This document shows, one piece after another, positions 40,836-49,203 of a stretch of DNA of 64,000 nt (within the stretch, counting starts at the first letter, position 1; each line of letters begins with the position of its first letter). This stretch comes from Acidimicrobiales bacterium (lineage in GTDB: Bacteria; Actinomycetota; Acidimicrobiia; Acidimicrobiales; Acidimicrobilacustridaceae). Under the pieces are notes generated by a model. That model worked only from the letters and a program-made list of their open reading frames with translations. It did not search any database and was not told the DNA's origin. Position numbers and translations under genes: made by a program. The DNA lies in assembly GCA_018401565.1 (NCBI GenBank), contig JAGYKS010000035.1, positions 1 to 64,000 on the forward strand. The letters run 5' to 3'.

Positions 40836-42458
40836 ATGAATCCGCGGCGTCTGCTGATCGTGCTGTTGGTGGCCGCCATGGTGGCGGTGGTGGTGGCCGT
40901 GGACCTGTCGGGTGATGCCACCACCTCGCCGTCTGCATCGGATTCGCAGTCCACGTTGTCGCGGCTTGCTCCCACGGCTGCACCCGCTGATGCCGGGGCA
41001 TCCACCTGGTACTGCGCTGCGGGCACGGCCACGGGTACCCCCGACGGTCTGGCCGAGCAGACCGTGGTCATCACCAACCTCACCGACACTGCCCGCAGCG
41101 CCACGGTCACGGCCTACACCGAGACGGGCGACACGGCGTCAGTCGAGGTCGATCTCGCTGCCAACACCCGCACCCCGGTGCGTGTCGCCGATTTGGTCAC
41201 TGCCGTGTGGGCGGGAGTGCTGGTGGAGGCCAACGGCGGGGGAGTGGCCGTGGACCACTACCCGGCCGGGCCCACCGGGGCAACGGCAGGGCCGTGTGCG
41301 TCGTCGGTGTCGGGGGTGTGGTTCCTGCCAGCAGCAGCCACCGTGCTGGGCGTGCGCCACCTGGTGGTGTTGTTCAACCCGTTCCCCGACCTGGCCGTGG
41401 TGGACGTTGCCGTCGAGACCACCGACGGCCGTCGCACCCCTCCGGAGTTCTCCGGGATCGTGGTGCCGGCCAAAAGCGTGCGGATGGTGGACGTTGCCGC
41501 ACTGGTCACGGTGCGTGACCACGTGGTGGTCACCGTCACCACCCGGTCGGGTCTGGTGGTAGCCGAACAGATCGAGGCCAGCGGACCCGACAGCGACTTG
41601 CCGGGCTCGCTGGTCACCACCCTCGGGGCCCCCTCAGCCCAGCCGTCGTGGCATTTCCCGCTGCCGGCCCCGGTGGACCCTGACGACAGCACCCAGACCA
41701 CCAACCAGCAGTACGTGGTGTTCAACCCCACGGCCGAGATCGCTGAAGTGGACGTGCAACTGCTCGTTGACGACCCGGCCACCAACGGTTTCATCGAGCC
41801 GTTTGAAATCACGGTGCGGCCCGGGCAGTTCGCCGTGGTGGACCTCGTCGACGAACCCAGGGTGCCTGCCGGCGTGGGCTTCGCCGCCTACGTGGAGACC
41901 CGCAATGGGGTTCCGGTGGTTGCCGCCCGGGTGATCCGCAACAGTGACCCCACCGGATCAGGCGCCTCCATTTCCATTGGCACGCCGGTGCTGGCCACCG
42001 GGTGGGTGGTGCCGCTGGGCGGGATGCGCAACGGCGACGGGGCACGAGTTGGGATCTCCAACCTCGGCCTGCGTGACGCCGAGGTGACCGTCAGCGTGGT
42101 GTCCGGCGGTTCGCGACAGGTGCTGGCTGAGGCCGATGGGCTCACCGTGGCCGCCGGGACTCGTGTGGAACTCAACTTTGCCGACATCGCAGACCCCGGC
42201 AGCGCAAGCCTGCTCATCGAGTCCACCCAGCCCGTCGCCGTTGAGCGTGGCCTCGTGTTCAGCGGGCGAAGGGGCTTTGCCCTGGCCACCGCCATCGCCA
42301 TCGGCGGCACGTTGTCGCGTCCACAGTCTGCAGTTCCCGATACCTCCACCAGCCCCACCGTGGTGCTCGACGGCCTCACCACAACCACCACTGCGCCGCC
42401 AGGCACGGCGGAACCCGAGCCGACGCCGCCGCCGCCGACCACAGGGATCACCGGCTGA
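40836..42458 (+). CDS. DUF5719 family exported protein
   Basis: Intact, 540 residues. An N-terminal signal-anchor (LLIVLLVAAMVAVVVAVDLS) is followed by a secreted part made of repeated beta-rich modules: WYCAAGTATGTPDGLAEQTV, VVITNLTDTARSATVTAYTE, HLVVLFNPFPDLAVVDVAVE, QYVVFNPTAEIAEVDVQLLV and VGISNLGLRDAEVTVSVVSG. These match the DUF5719 pattern of tandem Ig-like units. The tail is Pro/Thr rich. It starts 3 bp after the GT2-membrane gene, as in other actinobacteria, so it is probably a partner of that enzyme at the outer face. Function is not known. Confidence 0.85.
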   Translation: MNPRRLLIVLLVAAMVAVVVAVDLSGDATTSPSASDSQSTLSRLAPTAAPADAGASTWYCAAGTATGTPDGLAEQTVVITNLTDTARSATVTAYTETGDTASVEVDLAANTRTPVRVADLVTAVWAGVLVEANGGGVAVDHYPAGPTGATAGPCASSVSGVWFLPAAATVLGVRHLVVLFNPFPDLAVVDVAVETTDGRRTPPEFSGIVVPAKSVRMVDVAALVTVRDHVVVTVTTRSGLVVAEQIEASGPDSDLPGSLVTTLGAPSAQPSWHFPLPAPVDPDDSTQTTNQQYVVFNPTAEIAEVDVQLLVDDPATNGFIEPFEITVRPGQFAVVDLVDEPRVPAGVGFAAYVETRNGVPVVAARVIRNSDPTGSGASISIGTPVLATGWVVPLGGMRNGDGARVGISNLGLRDAEVTVSVVSGGSRQVLAEADGLTVAAGTRVELNFADIADPGSASLLIESTQPVAVERGLVFSGRRGFALATAIAIGGTLSRPQSAVPDTSTSPTVVLDGLTTTTTAPPGTAEPEPTPPPPTTGITG

Positions 42459-42497
42459 CATGGCAACGCTGACCGGACGTCGTAGCGTCGAGATCGC

Positions 42498-42503
42498 AGG
42501 AGG
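42498..42503 (+). promoter_or_regulatory. Shine-Dalgarno AGGAGG for the thioredoxin-like gene
   Basis: AGGAGG about 7 nt before ATG 42510 indicates a leadered transcript; a TAGCGT box ~22 nt further up could be its -10 element. Confidence 0.45.
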
Positions 42504-42509
42504 GCACAC

Positions 42510-42962
42510 ATGGAACGGGTCGTGATCGCACTGGTGGTCGTGGCGGTTGTGGCCGTCGTGGCAATCGTCATGCAGCGTCGCAAGCCCGACGTGCCCACCA
42601 GCGGGGGTGGCTACACCATCCCCAGCCAACTCGACCGCAACGACTTTGCCCGGCCCGACGCGCCCTGGCTGGTGGCAGTGTTCACCTCAGCGAGTTGCGG
42701 CACGTGCGAATCGGTGGTGGCCAAAGCGACCCCGCTCGACAGTGACGTGGTGGCCGTCGCCGAAGTTGAGGTTGGAGCCGCCGGCGACATCCACAAGCGC
42801 TACGGGATCGACGCCGTACCCACCACCGTGGTGGCCGACGCCGATGGTGTGGTGCAGCGGTCGTTTCTGGGCCCGCTGACCGCCACCGACTTGTGGGCGG
42901 CTGTGGCCGAACTTCGTGAACCCGGCACCCTGCCCCCCGGCGGTTGTCAGTCAGGGTCTTGA
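42510..42962 (+). CDS. Membrane-anchored thioredoxin-like protein
   Basis: Intact, 150 residues. One N-terminal TM segment (VVIALVVVAVVAVVAIVM, 4-21) and then a thioredoxin fold: WLVAVFTSASCGTCESVVAK with a CGTC active site (C63, C66), VAVAEVEVGAAGDIHKRYGI and the cis-Pro loop DAVPTTVVADADG. The CxxC is unusual, since classical thioredoxin has CGPC. It may reduce or isomerise disulfides or act as a redox partner of the exported DUF5719 protein encoded just upstream. The orientation across the membrane cannot be read with certainty. Confidence 0.85.
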   Translation: MERVVIALVVVAVVAVVAIVMQRRKPDVPTSGGGYTIPSQLDRNDFARPDAPWLVAVFTSASCGTCESVVAKATPLDSDVVAVAEVEVGAAGDIHKRYGIDAVPTTVVADADGVVQRSFLGPLTATDLWAAVAELREPGTLPPGGCQSGS

Positions 42963-42978
42963 ACGGCCGAGAAGGTGC

Positions 42979-42984
42979 TACGAT
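42979..42984 (+). promoter_or_regulatory. -10-like TACGAT left of the second cassette
   Basis: TACGAT is followed 7 nt later by TGACC, where an ATG would be expected by the window's leaderless pattern. The start codon may have been lost with the rest of the N-terminus of the decayed gene behind it. Confidence 0.3.
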
Positions 42985-42991
42985 GTACGCC

Positions 42992-43933
42992 TGACCGTCT
43001 GAGCTGGCACTGAATCACGATCCAGAGTGGCGCTACCCAGTAGTGGTGTACTTGGCCAGGGTTTTCCCATCTCGGGCCTTGGTGGAAGGTGGGTACCAGA
43101 AGAATCTCTCAGAAGTTGTCTTCCTGGTGGCTGGTCGGATTGGGGAAATTCAAGCGAACAGAGCGGTCCCTGTTGACTTCCTCCACGACAACATGGCCGT
43201 GCACATGAATGTTCTGCCCGCAGCGCATCGGTCGGGGGTGGGGAGGCTTCTCTATCGGGGGACGTCTTGTGTCTACCCGAGGGATGCTCCCCAGTCCATC
43301 TCCGAGTCGTCGCTACTCACTGGGCAACTCGAGTCCACGAACGAGCGGCACGCAATGGCGAAGACCTCAGGGATAAAGCTTTGTCGGTCCAACCGTCAGC
43401 AGTACGGCTCCAACCTCAGTTCCACCCTGCCGACCAACCGTTACGGTCGGGAGGACAACGTTGATCTTTCAGCAGGTCATGCTCTTCCGGCGCCCATGCG
43501 CAAATTCCACGAGGCTCGAAGTGTGCCCGGTTCTGTTGTCGAAATATGGGGTACTGGCACTCCCCGTCGCGAGTTTTTGCATGTCGATGATCTCGCTGAA
43601 GCGTGTGTCCACCTGATTGAACATTATGAGGGAGCCGACCCGATCAATGTTGGAACCGGGCAGGATCTTTCAATCCGAGAGCTCGCCGAGACAATGCAAA
43701 GGATTGTCAATCCTGATTCTCACCTGGTATTCGTCAGCGACAAGCCAGATGGAACCCCCAGGAAGGCGCTTGATGTCTCAAAGATCAATGCTCTCGGGTG
43801 GAAGTCGACAATTGATCTCGAGGAGGGGATAGCAGGCGTCGAGAAGTGGCTGGCTGATCGCGTAAGGTCTGGGAAAGTGATCCGGAGGTGGGAAGAGATC
43901 CATCGGGCCGGATTGCAACAGAGGGGAATGTGA
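42992..43933 (+). pseudogene. Decayed GDP-L-fucose synthase-like gene
   Basis: The C-terminal half is unmistakably Fcl-like: VEIWGTGTPRREFLHVDDLA, ADPINVGTGQDLSIRELAET and SDKPDGTPRKALDVSKINAL. Earlier, EVVFLVAGRIGEIQANRAV, RLLYRGTSCVYPRDAPQSIS and TNERHAMAKTSGIKLCRSN follow the Fcl order. However, the catalytic Tyr of the YxxxK motif is His here (HAMAK). The NADP-binding GxxGxxG is replaced by VYLARVFPSRALVEGGYQ, and about 35 residues between them are missing. The NLYGP segment has become NRYGR. No convincing start codon. It is thus an inactive relative of fcl at 13866-14881, or a badly sequenced gene. Composition is lower in GC than before 42.9 kb. Confidence 0.75.
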
Positions 43934-43936
43934 AGA

Positions 43937-44551
43937 GTGATTCAGTACCTTCCACGAAAGTGGAGACCCAAAGCGATATTGGCCGCGAGCGAGTTTCGAT
44001 GGCGTCAGGCTGGATTTTCGATGCCAGCACCTCAGAGCGTGAAGATGTCCGTTCTGAAGCGTTATGCCTACGACTCTCCGCAGTGGATCGAGAGTGGCAC
44101 ATTTCAGGGCTCAACCACTGCTGTGCTGGAATCCTGGGGAGCTACTGTCTTCACGATTGAACCCGAGCCAACTTTGGCGGCGGCAGCCAAGGAACGCTTT
44201 GACTCTTCGGCAAAGGTGACCGTTTGTGAGGGCCTCTCTGAACAGGTGCTCCCTACACTGCTTGCCACACTAAATGGGGAGGTGGCGCTCTGGCTAGATG
44301 GTCACTTCTCTGCGGGAGGCACCTACAAGGGACCAACCATGACTCCAATTTTGGCTGAGCTTTCAGCGGTTGCCGGTAGCCTTCACAGATTCGAAAAGGT
44401 CACCATTTTTATCGATGATGTTCGACTCTTTGTTTCATCTGATCACGATTCCACCGACTATCCACCACTTGGATCGCTTGTCAACTGGGCTGAGAGCAAC
44501 GGACTGAGTTGGCTCATTGAACACGACATTTTTGTTGCAACGTCTGGTTGA
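43937..44551 (+). CDS. Putative class I SAM-dependent methyltransferase
   Basis: Intact frame of about 200 residues. YDSPQWIESGTFQGSTTAVL followed by VFTIEPEPTLAAAAKERF is motif I and the acidic residue after strand 2 that binds SAM. VTVCEGLSEQVLPTLL and VALWLDGHFSAGGTYKG are consistent with the post-I region and the catalytic-face loop. It lacks a membrane segment. GTG 43937 is the longest plausible start; ATG 44044 would cut into the domain. It may methylate a sugar or glycan of this cassette. FkbM-like proteins are the closest resemblance, but the type is uncertain. Confidence 0.55.
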   Translation: MIQYLPRKWRPKAILAASEFRWRQAGFSMPAPQSVKMSVLKRYAYDSPQWIESGTFQGSTTAVLESWGATVFTIEPEPTLAAAAKERFDSSAKVTVCEGLSEQVLPTLLATLNGEVALWLDGHFSAGGTYKGPTMTPILAELSAVAGSLHRFEKVTIFIDDVRLFVSSDHDSTDYPPLGSLVNWAESNGLSWLIEHDIFVATSG

Positions 44552-44555
44552 GTGA

Positions 44556-45452
44556 ATGCGACCAAGTGCAGTGGTTCACCTTCAAGGGGGTCTCGGCAAT
44601 CAGCTCTTTCAGCTGTCTGCTGCAACGGCTCTAGGGGCGGTAGCAGGAACCAATTCTGTTCGCTTTCTCAATCTAGCGAAGTCTGATTATTCTCCAAATC
44701 TCGAAAATGTGACCGGACTTCGGCTCTGCAGGGCTGGGATGCGTGATCGCGTCAGGGTTCCTCATCCTGATTTCCCGTATCATGGTTTCCGCCGGGCTTT
44801 GGCATCGATCGCTCGCCCAACCGTGACCGCCTTGGGCGGTCGGCTTGAAGTGACAGATAGCGACTTTCCTGAATCATTCGATAGTAGGAGCGTTTTTCTG
44901 CGGGGTTATTTCCAGTCAGATGGATGGTTTTCCGAGTCCTATCGTTCAATCGCCAAGCTCGTCATGAACACCGGTTATCGATTGGTCAGTGGAGAACATG
45001 TTGTACCGACTGTTGTCCATGTGCGCCGAACTGATTATCTTCCGCTGGGTTGGGCTCTTGGACTTTCCTATTACAAGAATGCACTGGATCGTCTAGAGCC
45101 TTCGCTGCTGTCTGAGGGTGTGATCGTTGTCGGGGATGATGGTGCCTCGATCAAACAGGTTGAGGACTACCTGCGGCAGCACGGTTACGTGATCAGGCAG
45201 AGACCTTTTCTCTCCTCTTGTCCGGTGATGACGGACTTCTGGTCAGTGGCCCTTGCACCCTGTGTGGTGATGTCGAACTCGACCTTCGCCTGGTGGGCCG
45301 TAGCCGTGGGAGAAGTCCTTGCGGAACAAGGTGGTCTGGATCAATCTGTGGTGGCCCCCCAACCTTGGTTTCCTGCCGTGAGCGGTGACTCACTTCGGCT
45401 TGAACCCTGGGCTACTGCGGTTTCGACCTTTCTTCCGGCAGTCACATCCTGA
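44556..45452 (+). CDS. Alpha-1,2-fucosyltransferase-like glycosyltransferase, GT11
   Basis: Intact, 298 residues. VVHLQGGLGNQLFQLSAATA is the GT11 start, and FLRGYFQSDGWF is typical. The HVRRTDYLPLG motif holds the HxRRxD residues that bind GDP-fucose. The last conserved segment is MSNSTFAWWAVAVGE. GT11 enzymes transfer fucose from GDP-L-fucose to a hydroxyl of an acceptor sugar. GDP-fucose could come from Fcl (13866-14881), because the copy in this cassette looks dead. It begins 4 bp after the methyltransferase stop. Lower GC and a purine-rich leader set it apart from the flanking host-like genes. Confidence 0.85.
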   Translation: MRPSAVVHLQGGLGNQLFQLSAATALGAVAGTNSVRFLNLAKSDYSPNLENVTGLRLCRAGMRDRVRVPHPDFPYHGFRRALASIARPTVTALGGRLEVTDSDFPESFDSRSVFLRGYFQSDGWFSESYRSIAKLVMNTGYRLVSGEHVVPTVVHVRRTDYLPLGWALGLSYYKNALDRLEPSLLSEGVIVVGDDGASIKQVEDYLRQHGYVIRQRPFLSSCPVMTDFWSVALAPCVVMSNSTFAWWAVAVGEVLAEQGGLDQSVVAPQPWFPAVSGDSLRLEPWATAVSTFLPAVTS

Positions 45453-45482
45453 AAAATTGGTCTGATCCCAAAAGGAGCTTTT

Positions 45483-45725
45483 ATGCTCGGGACCGGCGGT
45501 GGGCGTGAGGGGCACCCGATTGGTGCTCCTGCGCCCGTCATTCACGCGCCGTCGCTGCTCAAGCGAGCGCCGATACTCGCAGTTGACGAGTGGGGCGACG
45601 TCCTCGACTTGTCTCGTGCAGAGTTGGAGGCCCTCTACGTGTCGTACAGGACTGCATCTGAGTCGGGGGCGTGCCTAATGCCTCGGTGGTTTGACGAGAT
45701 CGGAATTTGTCGTGTCTCAGAGTGA
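45483..45725 (+). CDS. Small hypothetical protein
   Basis: 80 residues with a good Shine-Dalgarno (AAAAGGAG) 6-8 nt before ATG 45483. It contains GAPAPVIHAPSLLKRAPILA, VDEWGDVLDLSRAELEALYV and GACLMPRWFDEIGICRVSE. No known domain is recognised. It ends 14 bp inside the next gene (GTG 45712), which suggests coupled translation and a shared role with the two-domain protein that follows. Confidence 0.5.
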   Translation: MLGTGGGREGHPIGAPAPVIHAPSLLKRAPILAVDEWGDVLDLSRAELEALYVSYRTASESGACLMPRWFDEIGICRVSE

Positions 45726-47692
45726 AGCGCCGCTGGTCTTCGTCTACCTGGGCGATATGCCACCGAAGTACATGCGGGCGGCACTGACCTTGGCGCGGCA
45801 ATTTTCGAACGTGCCCGTAAAGGTGGTGGCACCGGCAGCATTTTCGTCAGCGGTCCCGTTAGGTTGCGATCACATCAAGACCGAACTTTTCTATGACAAA
45901 AGTACTGCGTCGGACATGCTGAGTGGATTGCGGCCGTCTTCTTCACAGCACCTCGATCTTTGGGTCCATTCGGCCGAACGGTTCGTTGTTTTGAACTCAT
46001 ATGCTGAGTGGGCAGGCCTTCGGACCTTTTTCCATGCGGAACTTGACTGCATTCCATTCCGCCTCGCTGTGTTACGGGTGGCACTGGAGGCGACTGAACT
46101 CAGCGGAATGTTTCTCCCATTTGATCGCCCGGATCGCGCGGTCGCCTCGCTGGTATTCGTAAACAACAGGGCTGCCCTGTCCCATTTCGTAACCTGGTCG
46201 GCCGGCGTGCATTACCGCAACGAGATGGAACTCCTCGCACGTTTTGCCCAGGAACAACCTGAAGCCGTTGTGGGGCTGCCCACGCTTGAGGTTCTGCAGG
46301 CGCCGCAACGCTTTTGCTTCGGGTCTCAGGATGATTGACCCGCTGGCGATGGGATGCATGGTTGATGCGGCTTCGCTCGGGCAGTATGTGTCAGGGGTAG
46401 ATCCCATGCATCTCAGGATTCTGCAGTTGCACCGAAATCACTTCGTTAACGAAAACGTGCCTGATGCCGAGATGCTCAGACGTGCTCGGTTCACGTGGGA
46501 CGATTTCCTTCCAGTGATCACTTACCCGGACGGCAGGTCGCTTCGGATACACGGGCTGCATCTTCATTCGAAGGTGCACAAGCACCTAATTCGGCGAAGG
46601 GCGCTGGCTCGGCTACTCCGACGGGCAAACAGTCGGCGGTCCCGACTGGTCCCCGGCGCAGTTGGGCATGCCGCCCGCTCGGTAACGAGGCTTTGTCGAC
46701 TCCATGTGAAACGGGCGGGGCGACTGCTTGCCATCCGGATCGGCGATTGCGGGTTGATCCGTCGGACCGGCATGATCCGCAGGGTTTCCCGACCGGGACG
46801 GTTGCGAAGGCATCGGTTGCTCCGAGTCCTTTTCGAGCGGGCACTCCCGGTTGATCCGCTCGCCGGCTCGAGTGATGACAGCTTGCCAGCGATCGAGGTC
46901 ATGGTTCCGTGCGCAGAGAAGGACGTTGCGCAACTGGAACTCGTGATGGACTCAGTTGCGCTCGGCGTGGCGAACCCGGTCCAACGGGTGGTGATCGTGA
47001 CGCCCTCAAGTGCACAACTCCGTATCACCGGGTTACTAGGTGATCGGGCATCAGTAGTCACCGATGAGCACCTCGTGTTGCCACGCACGTCGGCAGCGAT
47101 CGCCGAATTGGTCCCACCTGGTCGGCGCAATTGGGTGAAGCAACAGGTGCTGAAGCTCGGCTTCGTCGCATCCTCTGAGGCAGAGGGCGTGTTGGTGCTA
47201 GACGCAGACACCATGTTGCTGAAGCCCCGCGTCTGGCTGAGAGACGGGCGGCAAATACTTTCAGTTGCTCACGAATACCACGCGCCCTATGTCAACCATA
47301 CCGAGCGTGTACTCGGTGCAACTGCTCGTGACGAGGGCTTATCATGGGTGACTCATCACCAGCTCATGCAGCCGCAGATAGTCCGCGAAATGATGAGGCA
47401 AATATTGTGTCCTCATCTCCGTGATTCACCGAGTGGCGACTCCGATATCGAACTCGACTTGGATCGAGCCCTCGAGGTATGGGTTCGCTCGGCTGACTTC
47501 TCAGAAACGAGTGCCCTCAGCGAGTACCACACGTATGGAGTGTTCCTAAGGAGCGCAAAGCCGAATATGGCATTGGCCGCTCGATGGGGACAACGAACCG
47601 TTCGCCCTCGCAGCTTCCGTCGGGCGTTCAAGAGCTGCGGTGGGAATTCCCGGAGACACTCTCGATCAGCGCACACTCCTATCTCGAAGTAG
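45712..47692 (+). CDS. Two-domain DUF6492-type protein, likely glycosyltransferase-like (frameshifted)
   Basis: About 660 residues when two frames are joined (indel near 46330). The N-terminal part (PLVFVYLGDMPPKYMRAALT, SYAEWAGLRTFFHAELDCIP, VDAASLGQYVSGVDPMH, NHFVNENVPDAEMLRRARFT) resembles proteins of capsular loci but I do not recognise it. The C-terminal part has IEVMVPCAEKDVAQLELVMD, VLVLDADTMLLKPRVWL with a DAD metal-site-like motif, WVTHHQLMQPQIV and TSALSEYHTYG, which fits DUF6492 proteins of the GT-A-like type. The two halves together could build a disaccharide unit. GTG 45712 overlaps the preceding small gene. Confidence 0.6.
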
Positions 47693-47974
47693 AATGAACT
47701 TACTTCTACGGTGAGATCTTGTTGATCGAATCTGAGCGCTGATCGGGTCGCAACGGTCGGGCCGTGTCCGACGTCGCTGGCGTGCTCGGTGCCAGCGAGG
47801 TGCCCCCTCGGTAGTGGAGCATGTGGCGTGTCCCCCTGGTTGTGGACTCGGGGTGTGAGAGTGGGCCACGTCGCTGGACAGCGCGGGAGAGTAGGTTCGG
47901 TCAGCGTTGCTGGCGTGACGGTCAGGTGGCTCGCCCTGACGCTGACCGCAGGCCGGGAGCGATACGAACACACA
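47693..47974. other. Intergenic region, no gene recognised
   Basis: 282 bp between the DUF6492 gene and a GT gene. It contains no convincing frame and GC rises within it. A plus-strand frame runs through it into the GT gene (from 47789), but the low-complexity leader does not look like part of the protein. Confidence 0.5.
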
Positions 47975-49200
47975 ATGAAAATCCTTTATGTCACCGGGCA
48001 GGACCCCGGCGTTGCCTGCGGCACAAGCACCCGTATGGACATACAACTTCAGGTGCTTGGAGCATTTGGTGATGTGCACATGATCGTGGTGACCGATCAG
48101 GAGCTTGTTGCATGTGATGCTGGACACCCAGTTTCGTCTGTTCATCCTCAGCCAACCGGTCTGGTGTCGCGACTTCTCGGCGAGTTCCTCGCCTTTGCAG
48201 GCCTTGTTCCCCACAACGTGGACATCGTGGCCGCAATGGGTACCCGGCGTCGGATCAACGCTGCGATAGCAAACCGACCGGATGTGATCTGGTGTTACGG
48301 GTTGTCCTGCCTACTCGGTGGTGCCAGCGGCGATGAAGCGTGACGCCATCGTCTACACCGACGTTGTCGACTTCGAGGGACATCGCGACCTCGAGATGGT
48401 GGACCTGGCCAAGCACCGGTTGGCTGGTCTGAGGCGATTTCTGCGCCGACGCAACATCCCAGCCCTGCGACGGGCAACCCGGATCGTTGTTGGACAGTCC
48501 ACACGTTGCTTCATTTGCAGTGACAGCGATGGTGAGGCTTTGGGTGCGGCCGGCCTGGAGGTGGTACCCAACGCCCATCGGTCAGTTCGTACCGGCTCTC
48601 GACCGCAGCGTCGTCGCGCCGGTACCAGTGTTTTTGTTCGTGGGAACGTTGTGGTACCTCCCGAACCAGGATGCCGTTGAGTGGCTGGTGACCGAGATCT
48701 GGCCGTTGGTTCGCTTGCAGGTGCCCGACGCCGAGCTGCGCGTGATCGGAAGGGGTTACTCGGGGCTGCTGCCCGCAGCGGCAAGCGGGATCACGATGAT
48801 GGGCGAAGTCGCCGACCTGCGGCCGCACTACAGCGATGCGTGGGCGGCGGTGATCCCGCTGCGTTGCGGCAGCGGAACCCGAATCAAGGCACTGGAGGCC
48901 TGGGCCAATCATGTGCCTGTGGTGTCAACAACCAAAGGGGTCGAGGGGCTGGGCGCCGTGGATCGTGACACCGTCTTGATCGCTGACTCCGCCCAGGAGT
49001 TCGCTGATCGTGTGGTCGAACTCGTCAAATACAGGGCGTTTGCCGAAGACGTGGCGACCCGGGGACACGCGCTATGGCGCAGGCAGTACACCACCGAGGC
49101 GGTGTCAGAGCAGCTGCGACAATTGCTGGAAACGGATCTGACGGCCCACGCCGCTGGAACCCATCCCGCTGGAACCAACGTCCGCCGTCGCAGGCGCTGA
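47975..49200 (+). CDS. GT4 glycosyltransferase (two frameshifts)
   Basis: GT-B enzyme. ATG 47975 begins MKILYVTGQDPGVACGTSTR, the N-terminal strand and loop. IANRPDVIWCYGLSCLL follows. After indels near 48310 and 48580 the donor domain reads FLFVGTLWYLPNQDAVEWLV, MMGEVADLRPHYSDAWAAVI, LRCGSGTRIKALEAWANHVP and VVSTTKGVEGLGA. The donor-binding loop is complete. About 408 residues. It closes the second lower-GC cassette and converges on ftsH with only a few bp between stops. Confidence 0.78.
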
Positions 49201-49203
49201 CGC

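Noticed and set aside
45483..45725. Antitoxin of a toxin-antitoxin pair
   Set aside because: Size and overlap fit, but the partner is a large GT-like protein and no DNA-binding motif is seen.
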